Notes: generated by a model not told the origin, from the sequence alone. A stretch of DNA of 64,000 bases from Cristatella mucedo (GCA_009760855.2 WPIO01000164.1:428001-492000); one strand, 5' to 3'; shown: positions 1-11,545, counted from the first letter of the stretch. Numbers and translations are program-made.

Positions 1-857
1 CAATGAGTATCGAATATGAAGACGTTCTTCTTAATACTAGATTCACACCCGAATTCAATATGCTGAATTGTATGATTTTAAATCTGTCATTTGCAAGTGC
101 TTGTGCACAGGTGGTCCCGTTGGATGTAAACGCCCACGCATTATAACTCGGTCATACAATCACGCGAAAATTAAATGGGAACTGATTCCGAAAACTCTCC
201 TCATAGCTAAAAAGTAATATAATAATTCGAATAAGCCAGAAAGCAAAAACAAAGCATATACAACTCTAATAATAATAGAAATGCAGGTTGAACGGAAAAG
301 GTAAAATCTCGGGTCAATACGTTCAGCTACTCTCTTAAAAACTGTTAAATGAGCCAAAGATAGTAGAAAATAATGTAGGTGCTAAAGAATCAAACTCTTT
401 GCAAATATTGTATATCAAATTATAAAAAAGATGCTTCGTTTGGAAGACGCTGTATGAATGTTTAGGGAGAGCTGGAATTTTAGGTAGGTTAACTCTGAGG
501 CCGTCTGCGAGTCAATATGCTTATCCTTACACGTTTTTAGACTTAACATTTGGTATTACTTATGAGCATGTAATTACTAAAAAAATGCACATACAAATTA
601 AGTTCCCAATTTTTCATGTATTTATATATCTACTGACTCGAATTTAAATAGTTTCACTTATGTACTAATACTTTTAAAGCAAGTAGAGCTCACCCTATGA
701 TGGTTTTATAGTCGATTCGCAAAAAAAAGAAATGTTTCTTTATATATGCAAAACGTATAAAGTAAGATCCTTAATTCGATATTTATCAACTTAGTCATTG
801 TAAATGATTAAGATCAGATTTACCTACGAAGATACAAATTTAAAAAGCTCCATCCTG
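1..857. other. AT-rich flank, nothing recognised
   Basis: No domain, splice-paired exon or known repeat recognised on either strand. If the donor at 966 is used, this is intron. A 65-residue hydrophobic reading frame at 160-357 (minus) has no family match that I recognise. Confidence 0.4.
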
Positions 858-863
858 TTTATT
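858..863 (-). promoter_or_regulatory. Possible polyadenylation signal AATAAA
   Basis: AATAAA on the minus strand overlaps the TAA stop of the tail reading by two bases. Used alone it would give a 3' UTR of only a few tens of bases. Such hexamers are common in AT-rich DNA, so this is weak support for ending the gene here. Confidence 0.25.
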
Positions 864-1124
864 ACTCGACTGCCTGATTACGAATACATTTGCTAGTAAT
901 ATTTATTAAAGGAATCGATGCTGTATAAGCGTAGCTTTGTTCTGAAACTGTGCAAATGCTTCTTACCAGGCTTAGATTCTCTTCATTTTTTTGTGTATCT
1001 GACAAATTTTCTTTGCACACACTCGCCGTTGCTATTGCCGCTATTACTGCAAAGATAAGTAGCGGCGTCAGTGAAAGCCCGAATGGAATGGTATTTTGAA
1101 GTCCCATTGCTGACAGACTTGAAC
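862..1124 (-). CDS. Exon 23: transmembrane segment and cytoplasmic tail
   Basis: Acceptor ATTCATTTTTAG in phase 1 joins exon 22. After SSLSAMGLQNTIPFGLSL comes a hydrophobic TM segment (TPLLIFAVIAAIATASV) and then KENLSDTQKNEENLSL. Two readings follow. (a) It continues through SICTVSEQSYAYTASIPL to a TAA stop at 862-864, giving a tail of about 50 residues and no enzyme domain. (b) A strong donor, GTAAGA at 966, in phase 0 splices onward to exons left of the window. Reading (b) would be expected for a true receptor phosphatase. I cannot choose between them. Confidence 0.65.
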
Positions 1125-2908
1125 CTAAAAATGAATATAATTTCTCAAGACTATTGAAAGATTGAACCTGCGTAATAAAGTTGCCCAATTTCTTGCTGCA
1201 AAACCATTTAGAGAATCAACGTAAGACCTACACTAATAAATCCGACAGGGGTTTACTTCGATTACTCCCTTGTATTGGGTTACGATCTCTCAAATATGTA
1301 TATGCTCAAATATGCTTGAAAAAAGGCTTTGTGCAAGGCCGCTCTTGTCTTAACAACATGAAAAATGTATCGCCAAAAGCGAATCTGTTTAGGCCAGTCT
1401 GAATTTCTCATCACGTTTTACTATGCTATAGACTATTACAAGATTGAACGTAGAAAAAGAAGACGAAATACCTCTCATGTGAAGCTTTTGACAATTTTGT
1501 TGAGGGCTAAACTCGTTTTTAATTTACGCATTTGAAATTTCAATTTTACAAACCTGTTCATATCGCTAGCGTAAACCAAAAGTAGGTGATATCTTAAAAA
1601 CCATTAATTCTTATGTTTCTACGGGTGAGCCATCTATCTTGTCCAAAAATCTCGAAACGCCAATACAATTTCTTGTGGTAAACTTAGGAAATACGGAATT
1701 CAAGTTCTTGAGTGAGTCAATAGCTAAGTAACCAGCGATAGACATTTGCCGGCGTCACCCTAACAATTAGGTAATTTGACTAAGCATTTCACCACTAAAT
1801 ATGTTATTCTTGGTGTGCTTAAGCATGCCTACCCTAAACGTTCAATTGCAATTCTACTCCAGCTAATGTGAAGTCCCTATAAAAGTGTTATGTTATTAGT
1901 TTTGTACTACTTGGACTGTACAGATATAATGAGCACGTCTAGAAGATGGAAAAACGTTTATTAATTTGAACGTTTACCCGTAACACGCTATCCTTTTATT
2001 GAAATTGAGAGTAGAATTGTGCATACAATCGTGGTATAGCGAGGACCATCACATTTATAAGCCCAATTATTTAAACGTGCAAGTATAATGTAAGTATATT
2101 TGCTGCCTACTTCAAATTGATGAATATTAGAGTTAAATAGTTAGTCTTCGAGACGGTCTTCCGGCGGATGATTTGTTTGTTGCACTTAAGCCGTAACTCA
2201 AATAAACGCTACTGCAAGTGATTTTTAGTTTCCGAACTGATATTCTTTCGCTATATTTTGCGAAAGTAGCGTTCACGAAGAATTTGAGTGCATAGCTTCG
2301 CCCTTTAAGGAGAGCTCTGGAAGAAATGGCAGTCCGCGGTCACGCGGCTGTTTAAAAGTCTAAGGTGAATATATTTTTCCTAAGATTATTGAAGCGCGTA
2401 CAAGCTAGACATCACCTCACTGCTAGCTTTATTTAAACAAATCATTAGTTATAAATAGTCATTACGTAAACGTATGAATGTTTGCCCCCAGCTTTACTTT
2501 TCTGTAATAGCCACGGTTTGTGTCCTCGACTCGTTCGGTGCGCCCGAGCTTAAGATGAAATGAGTGCTACTGCAAGTGGTCACTTATTTTGTAATTTAAT
2601 TATTTCAGTAGACTTAGCGGAAGTTGCTTTTGCGGAGACTTTTTGTACGCAGACTACTCTTCCTCCTTTAAGGTGAACTCGGTGAAAAACGGCAGTGAAA
2701 GATTACTCGGCCGTTCAGACTTAAGCCGATATTTCGGGGCTTGGTTTTCTACTAAGATTATTGAAAATTATTCAAACAGCCAAGTTTCTTTCTATGCGCT
2801 TCATTTTGACTGTTCAATAGATATTATTGTTTATGGTTTATATTTTCTCTTTGTTACCTCACATAACAGCTGCTAACTTAACCAATTCAATAGCTATGAA
2901 AAACTTAC
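1125..2908 (-). other. Intron 22 with a diverged direct duplication
   Basis: 1.8-kb intron without recognisable transposons. Two stretches, about 2160-2400 and 2520-2770, resemble each other: both carry GCTACTGCAAGTG (2208 and 2566), a CCTTTAAGG-type box and TAAGATTATTGAA (2381 and 2753) at similar spacing. Confidence 0.5.
2160..2770. repeat. Diverged direct repeat, about 360-370 bp period
   Basis: Shared landmarks in the same order lie 358 to 372 bp apart: GCTACTGCAAGTG, CTTTAAGG, AATGGCAGT versus AACGGCAGT, and TAAGATTATTGAA. The repeat unit is not recognised as a known element. Confidence 0.55.
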
Positions 2909-3045
2909 CAACTGCGATTGAAATACCGCAAGGGGTGTCTAAATAGGCATCTTTTGTGTGAATCCTGAGTTTGAAGCAGTACATGTGACCGGTTTGGAGA
3001 GGACCATTACAATATGATTCAGCCGCATGCAAATCACAATCGGTC
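2909..3045 (-). CDS. Exon 22: R3-RPTP-like membrane-proximal region, part 3
   Basis: 137-bp exon, phase 2 to 1; acceptor TTTTTTTAG, donor GTAAGT. Encodes TDCDLHAAESYCNGPL followed by QTGHMYCFKLRIHTKDAY. The Y-C-N-G-P-L-x-x-x-x-x-Y-x-F-x-x-R string is the most recognisable block: R3 phosphatases have 'FCDGPLKPHTAYRI' at this place just before the membrane. It joins in phase with the TM exon. Confidence 0.72.
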
Positions 3046-3126
3046 CTAAAAAAACATTGAATATATTTATAGTTCTTATTTCTACGGCATTTGCGTAAGC
3101 TAATGATTTTATGTTGAAAGACCCAC

Positions 3127-3233
3127 CGATTTCCAACCTTTGCATTCACAGTATAGTTTAGTGAGTAAACATCCAATGGTTCCAATCGTATCGCGACATA
3201 GGGCAACCATATAAAGAGTTTAGATTCCTTCAT
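3127..3233 (-). CDS. Exon 21: R3-RPTP-like membrane-proximal region, part 2
   Basis: 107-bp exon, phase 0 to 2; acceptor CGATGATGCAG, donor GTGGGT. Encodes MKESKLFIWLPYVAIRL and SLNYTVNAKVGNR. In R3 phosphatases this segment carries the aromatic loop and the V/I-G-x turn before the closing strands. Its 81-bp intron to exon 22 interrupts an otherwise open frame, so an intron-retained reading exists, but only the spliced form restores the family pattern. Confidence 0.6.
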
Positions 3234-3916
3234 CTGCATCATCGTTAAAAAATAATAAACATAAGAATCATTGTAATAATACAACACTTGTACAGCCTTA
3301 TGAAGACTAATATTTTTGTGGGCTTGCAAATTAGTCATTGGTTTTGCACCAGCGTCAGAACGGATATCAACACAACAAAATGGATACTTAGAGATGTGTT
3401 TCGAGGTCGGGGAGACGTAAATCTAGAACTTGGCAGCAGAAACTTGCATGCAATAAACTACTTTATGAGGAGCTATTTCAGGTTTGGAAGAAGTCGTTAA
3501 CAAAATGAATGTGTGGCACCAAAAGAGAAAAGCCTGCAGGCAGATTTTTCCACAAACTACGAGTAGTTTGTTGCCAAGGCAGCAAAACAAGCAGCAATGT
3601 ACAGAAGTCTAAAGACAATCTCAAAATTTCGAAAATGGATTGATTTATAGCATTATTTTTTATAAAGAGTACCTGTGTTGTGAAGCTGAAAGTATGCAGA
3701 CCGAACTGACGACCTGATAGTGTCATCTAGCAAAAGATTATCATTCAAACCTTTCACGCGGACGACTATCCTGACCATTTCCATATGATGTTGAAGCCTA
3801 TTATAGGAATTGACTCTATTATTTCTGATAAGGTGTACCCAACCTAATCACCAAAAATTCACGTTAAAATCAATTTTTTACTGTGCGAGCCGTGGTCCTT
3901 ACAGAAATGGCCTTAC

Positions 3917-4273
3917 CTTGCCCCAAGTAGGTAGTACAGCATTCATCTGGCCTTCATAGGCTGACCTACGGGTCCAGGGATGCATATCCACAACGATGAT
4001 TGAAAATCCAATAAGGGTGCCATTGTTGCTTGTAAATACATTTGTAAAAGCTATATCACAATATTGCCGATCTTTGATGTGTCTCAGTAAAGGATTGGGC
4101 GTTCCGTTTGAAACACTAAACCCCTCAGCCAATGAAGGAATTCCTGCAGGCGCGTAGAACACTGAGTCTGGAGCAAAATTCCGATTCTGCCAAATCAGAC
4201 AGCTGCTGGAAACATGCTTCAAATCGCCGAGAAGGCTGTCAAATGTCGACATGTTAGTCATCATGGGGTTTAC
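3917..4273 (-). CDS. Exon 20: R3-RPTP-like membrane-proximal region, part 1
   Basis: 357-bp phase 0-0 exon, 119 codons; acceptor TTGTTTCTAG, donor GTAAGG. After a linker, CDIAFTNVFTSNNGTLIGFS followed by IIVVDM resembles the strand before the membrane in R3 receptor tyrosine phosphatases (PTPRB/PTPRJ class), where an 'NG' turn precedes a 'yxVVV' strand. Next comes the SAYEGQMNAVLPTW stretch, matching their variable loop. The similarity is from memory of the family pattern and needs profile confirmation. Confidence 0.65.
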
Positions 4274-4473
4274 CTAGAAACAAATTAAAACAACTTAATG
4301 ATTTAAATTTGACTCTATGTCTTCTAAAATGATATAACTTGTAAAATAAATGTTAAAAAAGAGCCCAATATACATGCATACCTAATAGTTTAGTATTCTC
4401 ACACCGTTACTCATGATTAATTTCGTGAATGTTAAACGGTTATCAACCTATACATTTTAGCCCAAAGATGTTC

Positions 4474-4870
4474 GTTCAGGAGTTGGAGTTCAGGAGTTCT
4501 GGGAGATAGATAGACTTTTATACCAGTAGACGTGTGTACCTGGCGATCAATGGCTCGTTACGAAGCCCACTGGCCGTTTGAATGCAGCAGGAGTGAACTA
4601 ACAACCAGCTGGTGATAGTTGAGGGGCAGCTGTGAGCCGACCTGCCGACTTCCACAGAAGAGGGGGTGGTCGGATCTCCAGTGAGCTGGCGCCTACTCCG
4701 TCCGATGTTATAAGTTTGTCTTGGCCATGTTGCCCCCTGCTGCCTACGCCCCATCTCAGCATATCAAATAAAAAGCTCCCAGCTAAACATATACGAAGAC
4801 GAGTATTAATAATAACAGTGATGGTGATAACAACAATAGTCATAATAATGATAATAATAATAGACATTCA
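4474..4870. other. GC-rich patch and ATA/ATG-rich simple sequence
   Basis: 4510-4770 is conspicuously richer in G and C than the surrounding intron and is open in more than one frame on both strands, but matches no family I recognise. 4800-4865 is simple sequence made of ATA and ATG triplets. Possibly the remnant of a mobile element. Confidence 0.3.
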
Positions 4871-5837
4871 CAAAGTGCAATTGGAGAACTAGATTTCCGT
4901 CTGGAAACTTGACATATGCTGCTCATGAAGTGTATTTATTATCTGCTTATTTTAACGCTATTTGACTTAGATGTCGAGTGTAGAGCACTGCAGTTGGGGG
5001 TCCTCGTAGGACACTAGAAAAAAATGTTTTTATAGCCTCGTCGAGCCGAAACAGCTCTTAGGATAAACAATGGTAGCTGCCTTGGTTAACATTTTAAAAT
5101 TGGTGTGCTAATATTTGGCAGGAGATTTCATAACCTTTAGCGACCAGACGAACAAATGAACTTGAGTTGGCTGTGTCTATTGGACCACGATGTAGAAACG
5201 TGACACCAGTGAGCAAGGCTTCTACAAACTGAACCTTTTCCCGCCCATTTCACTTGGTATTCCGAGGACGTGACTGTTGAGCTTCAAGTGCGACCGGCAT
5301 GCTTGGATGCTAATTGCTTGCCCATGGCTACGAATTGTGAACAATTTTGTTTCAGTCCAGCACATTAATCATGCCATCAACGTCGGTGGCCATGTTTCCA
5401 GAACTCGTGATTACTGAGGATGTCTTCCCCACTGACCTTGTGGTGTGCCCACTGTACCACTTGGATCATCGCTTGGACTCGCTTACTGTTCCTACTCATT
5501 TGTATGTACAGGGTAATGTCAAATTTTTCCAGAGCTTTAACTTAAAAAGTATTGACAAACAAATTATTGAAATATGTTTGTGATTCAGATCTTTTTGATC
5601 TGCACACGGAATCGACCGACAACCTCGTTATTCTCACTCTTGAAGTAAACATGACAATCAGGAGTGCTCTTAGCAAGCATGCTCCCATTCATTATACCCG
5701 TGTACAGATTCGTGAAGATGCCTTTCAATTCCCGAAAAAACTTAGAAAGATGCACCGCGTAAAGCATAGGCTTGAACAACATTTTAAGAAATTGGAACCT
5801 GCTGCAGATCAAATCAATTTCAAAGACTTCTTTCGTT

Positions 5838-6652
5838 TATAATAATAATAATAATAATGATATTGCACTTGATAAAGCGCCCTCAGAGAACTTAATCTCT
5901 TTCTAGGCGCTTTACATTTGCTGCAAAGTGATACGCAATAGAATAGTAAGTAAAATCATGCTTAAAAAACAAACTAAATGAATAACATGGTTAGGGGTTA
6001 CATGCACTGGGTCAGCATGCAAATGTGGTTAGTGGCAGCATGAACAGAGTCAGCACGCATAAGCACATCGAGGACGAATCACAAGGACCCACTAAATGCT
6101 ATCCTAAATAGGTATGTTTTTAAGTTTCTTTTAAATGTGGTCAGGTCAGGGAATGTTCTGATGCAGGTCGGGAGGGAGTTCCAGGCTGTGGGAGCATACG
6201 AGCTAAATGCACGGTCTCCAAAGGATTTAAGGTTTGTACGAGGTATTTCTAGACTGTTGGATTCCGAAAAGCGAGTGGTACGATGCTTTGCCTGATGGGG
6301 TAGTGTATCTGAAAGATAGGCTGGAGCCATAGAATGAAGAGACCTAAAAGTGAGCGACAAAACCTTGAAGTCAATCCGTTGCTTGACTGGTAACCAGTGC
6401 AGGTCGGCGAGAAGTGGAGTAATGTGGCAACTGCGACGCTCACGACAGACAAGCCTAGCTGCAGAGTTTTGCACCAGCTGCAATCGCCTGATCGCACATG
6501 CTGGTAGGCCAGTAAGCAGTGAGTTGCAGAAGTCGAGACGAGATGTCACGAATGCATGGACCAACTTGGACGTGGTATCCTTATCTAAACAAGCCCTAAT
6601 TTTAGCAATGTTATGAAGCTGAAAATAGGCTGATTTGACTGTGGAAGCTTAA
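5838..6652 (-). mobile_element. LINE-A 3' end, 5'-truncated
   Basis: Begins on the plus strand with the (AAT)n tail and the diagnostic 3' end (TGATAAAGCGCCCTCAG), then encodes the C-terminal ORF2 region on the minus strand: TSRLDFCNSLLTGLPACA, SAARLVC, LHWLPVKQRI and APTAWNSLPTC. This C-terminal block is typical of CR1/L2-type LINEs. One of the better preserved copies (161 open codons). Confidence 0.8.
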
Positions 6653-7004
6653 AAAGCCAGGGCTTCTTTATTCATTCGAAAACTGGATTCGTTCTTATCG
6701 GACCCAAAACAGATCTACAACGCAGTAACAGATTTGCTGGCCAGTGTTGAGAGGTCTGATTTCTCAGATATTAACGGCTCAGCCAAAAAGTTTTCGCGTT
6801 CTTTAATGTAAAAATTTTAAAAATTCCTAATTCCATAAAGCCCTTTTTGAGCAAAGCAATTGCGGAACCACGACCAGTGACCATCCTTAAAAGTTTTCCG
6901 AGGTTTCTGCATGCGATGTGGCTACCTTAATAAGGCCATGTATAAACAGCTCGTCTCCTGAAGACCCAATACCATCGTCTCTGTGGTCTTCTTTAGCAAA
7001 AGTA

Positions 7005-7375
7005 ATGTAATAATGTATCTCCGTCTGTAACCCACAAAATCACAAAGACCGTGGGTGTTAAGCAGGAAAGCTTTGTTTAGCCCACACACAGCCTAAGCGG
7101 CTTTCGGTACTCATTCCATAGCCAGCAGACTTTGTCTCACGCAACAAAAAGATAGTGGGCAGCATAGCAAAGTCATGAGAGCATCGAGGTAGTGCATAGC
7201 ATGGAAGTAGCAGCTCATGACTGCTGAAAAGGATGAGCTATAGTCGGCAGTAGGAGAGTGGTTGTTGTTGTGTAAGAATTGTGGAAGCAAGTTCTACAGT
7301 CTAGGACTTTCAGAGATTAAGCTTCTGTCGCCAACGGTCTTTAAAATGTAAACCAATTTAGCTCAGCCATAATAG
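7005..7375 (-). mobile_element. LINE-B 3' end
   Basis: Starts with TAATGTAATAATGTATCTCC, the reverse complement of the LINE-B (ACATT)n tail, and continues through the shared LINE-B 3' UTR (AGCCTAAGCGGCTTTCGGTA). Severely 5'-truncated. Confidence 0.75.
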
Positions 7376-8059
7376 GGATTTCTAAGGCTTCTTTGAAAAA
7401 AAAAGTTGGACCCAAGACTTTCATTCGGCAATCGCTAGAGCCATACTTAGAAAGCCTGGACTATATACAGAGGTTCATGCAAACTATCGGCCAGCTTCTG
7501 TACTTCCTTTTGTGTGGAAGATTACTTACACAAATTTCAATAAGTAGCCAGTTGCACATATAGATACGAATACAATGTCAGAAACGTTTCTCACAGGCGA
7601 TTTTCTTCCAAGAAGCAGCACTAAACTGAAACTACTCTCCCCTTACTAAAAATCACATTCAACGTGCAACGGTGACGGAAATGCCACTTCCTGTGCTCTG
7701 CTACATCTATCAGCTGTCATCCACACCATTGATCACGAAGTTCTAATTGAATGAGTGAGAGCCGCGGTCGGTCTGGCAGAAGAGGCACTGGCGTGGTGTA
7801 AACCATACTTGTCAGATCGTTGTCAATCCTGATCGTGTGCATGTCAGATCTCACACACACAGGGTGGGTCACCTGTACAGTCTTTCATGAGTCTGTCGTC
7901 GATCGATTGCTGTAATCCGTTTAAAACTCTACGTCTGGAAAAAGTGATTATTGCTCATCTAGTATGATATCACTTGTATGCTGACGATGCTGAGCCGAAT
8001 TTGTCATTCACACCGTCCGAATCCGCTTCAGCAACTGAGAAACCTGACGCTTCATGCTT

Positions 8060-8205
8060 GATGAACAACCAGAATAACGTGGTTATGGGTGAAAAGGACA
8101 GGTTCAGCATGCAAAGGTGAATAGTCGCAGTAGGCACAGTGTCAGCACGCACGAGCCCATATAAGACGAATCACCCACTAAATACTTTCATTAATAGGTG
8201 AGCCT
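8060..8205 (-). mobile_element. LINE-A 3' UTR fragment
   Basis: Matches the LINE-A stretch with ATAACGTGGTTATGGGTG, GTCAGCACGCA and CCCACTAAAT. Lacks the tail. Confidence 0.6.
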
Positions 8206-9482
8206 TTCTGATGCCATCAATACATGCAGCTATAGTTCGCTGAGAATTCAACATGCTTGACGGTTGGGAATTACCTAAGCAAAGGTAAAACTTTGTTTAA
8301 TTTGTGTAGAATTAAAAGCCTAGATTTTGCTAGGCGATTACATCAGCAAGAGCTTAAATTAAGAGGATCATCAGGACGTCAGGATTGATGTATCTCATTT
8401 GCTTGTATTTCTAATTTCGTATAGTAATGTTTTAAAACTTCTAGTATATTGCTAACATTTAATCATGTACGGAAAATAATACAATTAACCAGTCGTTGCA
8501 AATGTTGTCAGTGCCTCATCTTAATTTACGTCGTTTCTTTTCAGCATCTGCTTGTCAATGCACCAGAAGGTACGTTTTGTGTTACGAGATTTACCCCTCT
8601 ATATTTTGACTCACAATAGCTTACTGACCTGTATCTTAATAAAGCCTAATCGCCAAGTATTGGTTCTACCTTCCACTTGATCGGCACTTGCCTAAATATT
8701 GGCTGAATGTTTAAAAGTGACTACCTAGAAGTCATCGCAAAATATGATCCTGAAGCTTATTGATTATGAGCGAAGCAGATAACGAATCACTGTTTGAAGC
8801 TCAGGTCAAGGTTTTCTAGAATCAGTCAGCATCGCTCTGAAGTGTGTCCAGTCTGTTTCTCATGTTATAAAAGCCATGAACCGGCGTTTTTTTATCCCGC
8901 ATCGCACAATTTCACATGTACTTTGATTATGTAACTAGAAGTGCTGCAGTACATAGTTTCCAATGAGTTAGTTGACCGACCGATCATTACTTGGCATGAC
9001 TTGTTCTGTTATTAATAGCCTAGCTTTCACATGGCAACTCATCCGTCGGAGCTTATCTGATTTTATATATAGCTGCAATCAACTTCGCCTCGCTCGATCG
9101 GGCTTATAGGTCGCTTCACGTGTTTAAAGAAGATAATTAACCCCACCCACTTGCACCTAAGCCTGATTGCCTACTCCTCAACTTTCAGTCATTTCAAGAC
9201 TGAGCGGAATTTGCAAACTGCCAGTTTTTCAATACCTACAATGATTTTATGTGATTAACGTCTCAGATTAAATCTCATTAGTTTTTCTCACTTTTCCAAG
9301 TAAACTTACAAGTAAATAGTGATTACCGTTATATTTGTTTTGCTACTGAACAAAGCAGGCTGTTAAATCAGAAAATTATTAATATTTCTATATTGAATTC
9401 GCTATTAAGGGTTCTTGCCGTTCGTTTTTTGGACCTAAATATCTGCACACTGTAGTGTCATCTCCGTGCATATATTACTTAC
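8206..9482. other. Intron sequence, nothing recognised
   Basis: AT-rich intron between the LINE cluster and exon 19. No domain, repeat family or structured RNA recognised. Confidence 0.4.
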
Positions 9483-9598
9483 CCAGAGCATGTATTGGTA
9501 GCCCGGGTGCAGTTTCATCTCTAGGCCGATTATCCCAGAAGAGTTTGAGTCAATGAAGTCTTTAAAAGTCTCAGTTTGATTTCTAATCTCGTCTTTAC
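9483..9598 (-). CDS. Exon 19: fibronectin III domain, second half
   Basis: 116-bp exon, phase 1 to 0; acceptor CCCAATTTTAG, donor GTAAGT. Encodes KDEIRNQTETFKDF, a short variable loop, then IIGLEMKLHPGYQYMLW. The L-x-P-G-x-x-Y motif is the E-F turn of FN3. The intron inside the domain is only 80 bp. Splicing gives one complete FN3 of about 74 residues, immediately N-terminal to the RPTP-like region. Confidence 0.75.
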
Positions 9599-9678
9599 CT
9601 AAAATTGGGACGTTCATATCTAGCCAATTTTTAATAATTAAAAGCCTTGAACATTCTTTATTATGCTCGTGAACTCAC

Positions 9679-9784
9679 CTTCGAGGTAAATGCAATATCT
9701 CACGAAGGTCCCAGCATAGGCCGGTGGCTTTACAAAAGTGATAGCGACTTCATCAGTTGAAATTATGTTGCATAAAACATTAGC
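9679..9784 (-). CDS. Exon 18: fibronectin III domain, first half
   Basis: 106-bp exon, phase 0 to 1; acceptor CGTGCAG, donor GTGAGT. Encodes 35 residues: ANVLCNIISTDEVAITFVKP, then the proline-rich loop and FVRYCIYLE. This fits FN3 strands A-C, with the tryptophan of strand B replaced by phenylalanine. It was too short for a standard ORF call and was found by matching phase with exons 17 and 19. Confidence 0.7.
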
Positions 9785-10863
9785 CTGCACGAAGAGTCAT
9801 TTCCATTTTAATTTTTCCACATTTTGGTAATAAAAATATTATTTTGAATTTCATACCAAATATATTTATTTAGTAAGCTACCGTGTATGGAAGTTGTATG
9901 AAAAGCTATGGATGCAATCTGCACTGATTCTTTTTAAAATGTCAGAGTCTCATTGCAGTAACTTAACCCAAAGACTGCACAGATTAGGACCAGAAATCGT
10001 ATAGGTATGATCACGTCATACCAAGTCACGTCACGTCATACGTCATACATAGTTAGCATACCCAGCCACTATTTGAGGCCTATTGGTTCAGGTTTTAAAT
10101 AAGAGGCGTCAAAAAAATATTTTAGAAACCGAAGTTGAATTTCACGGTGAAACATTTCGTATCTGATTTTATGTTGAGACTACATACATTATCTTTCACC
10201 GATTTCTCTTTTTCCTGAACTTGTTATTAGCTTCCAATTTCCGCGAAATCGTTAATATAAGTGCATCATTCAGTGCAAATTATAACTGCATGAGTGCTTG
10301 ATAAAAATATTTAAATGATAAACTTTAGAATATGTCGTTCAATATAAATTTATTGAAATACAATTGCAGCATGTTTATGTAATAATAAGTATGGTGCATT
10401 TGGATCGCATCTTTGTGCTGTCAGAGAAACTGATCTGTTTCTGAGCACTCATAGCTAGCTTTACATCAATCACGATCAAAATAATATTTTTAAAAAGCTC
10501 AATCATAACAAGCATAACATCTTTAGATTTGGAAATAGCAGGGGCAGCTATCAAATATTTGTAGTTGAACCTTACGGCGATAAATTCTGTCAACTAAAAT
10601 TAAAGTTTCTTTCTAAACTTGTACAGAATCAAGTGATCTTTCAACTGGACTGGAGATATAGGGCAGGTACTGACGACGCTTAGATTGTTGGCCTTATCTT
10701 GAACTAAATCATAAAAGTTGAATAAGTTTGTTTTACAGTTCACGTATTATATATGGCTAACTCCTGGCTCCTCCGTACGAATGGTACTAAGGATGTGATT
10801 TGCTTGCGAGTTTGTGTTATTTTTCAGCATTTATCCCTAGTTTCACAGTACGAGGTGCATTAC
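9785..10863. other. Intron 17 with short GTCA/CGTCAT repeats
   Basis: Mostly unremarkable. 10008-10052 contains repeated ACGTCAT and CACGTCA words in direct order. Nothing else recognised. Confidence 0.4.
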
Positions 10864-11069
10864 CTTAGGTTCAGCTTTTGAACAAGTAGGATTTGTAGAG
10901 CCGTTCCAAGAACCATCTAGCGTGCAAATAATTTCGTACGTCGAGCTGTCGGTACCATAGATTGTATAACCTAAATTGCAAATGTAAGTTCGACGATCTC
11001 CATATTGGTATCCTCTACCAAGCAAAGTGGCAACATTGACCCCTCTTAAAGGCTCAGAACACGTTATCC
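10864..11069 (-). CDS. Exon 17: last sushi domain, phase 1 to phase 0
   Basis: 206-bp exon starting in phase 1 and ending in phase 0; acceptor CTTTTTTTGCAG, donor GTAATG after KAEPK. Sushi cysteines at ITCSEPLRG, RRTYICNLGYTIYG, EIICTLDGSW and NPTCS. This is the only sushi exon that leaves phase 1. It hands over in phase 0 to the FN3 exon at 9784, which independently starts in phase 0, strong support for the join. Confidence 0.85.
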
Positions 11070-11477
11070 CTGCAAAAAAAGTTAGATAAAACTCATTTGG
11101 CTGTGGCTGTGATTAAAGTAAGCACTCAATGCATTTTTTCTCCTGATAGTGATTTTAGCAGCAGATTTTAGCATGAAATTTTTAACTAATTAATATGTGG
11201 ACAGCAGCCTCCATTTGAATATTTCTAATTAGACAAATCAAAATGTATATACCGCCATAATAAAATTGCACTGTTCAATCGACAGTTCCCGCTAGCACGG
11301 CTCTTTAATCTTTGTTCATCAGAAATGTTTCTGGAGACAGTTTTGAGTATGCCATTTGTGTACTTACCTCGGCGTATATTTTGGATTTTTTAATATGGGT
11401 TAACTAAGACAGGATTTGCCTAATAGGTATAGGAAAATGTAATTTACGAAATATTGGAAACCATCGTCTGAAACTTG

Positions 11478-11545
11478 TAAAGCGCCTAGAAAGAGATTGA
11501 GTTCTCTGAGGGTGCTCTATCAAATATATTTTCATTATAAATAGT
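11478..11545 (+). mobile_element. Solo LINE-A/SINE2 3' tail
   Basis: Contains AAAGCGCCTAGAAAGAGATT, then GAGTTCTCTGAGGGTGCTCT, the shared 3' end of LINE-A and SINE2, without a recognisable body upstream. Confidence 0.65.

Larger units (their letters stand above)
5250..8058 (+). mobile_element. LINE-B copy, split by two later insertions
   Basis: Plus-strand retrotransposon ORF2 relic in three pieces. 5250-5837 holds the end of the endonuclease and the linker (SALSKHAPIHYTRVQIREDA). 6653-7004 continues the linker to SSPEDPIPSSL. 7400-8058 holds reverse transcriptase pieces (ANYRPAS, IDHEVLI). Stops and frameshifts show it is dead. A minus-strand LINE-A (5838-6652) and a minus-strand LINE-B 3' end (7005-7375) sit exactly between the pieces. 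Confidence 0.65.

Noticed and set aside
160-357. Hydrophobic minus-strand ORF as the cytoplasmic or second TM exon
   Set aside because: No matching acceptor/phase with the donor at 966 and no similarity to phosphatase domains.
2939-3145. Alternative minus-strand frame overlapping exons 21-22
   Set aside because: Lies across the predicted 81-bp intron in another frame and lacks domain similarity; the spliced reading restores the phosphatase-stem pattern.
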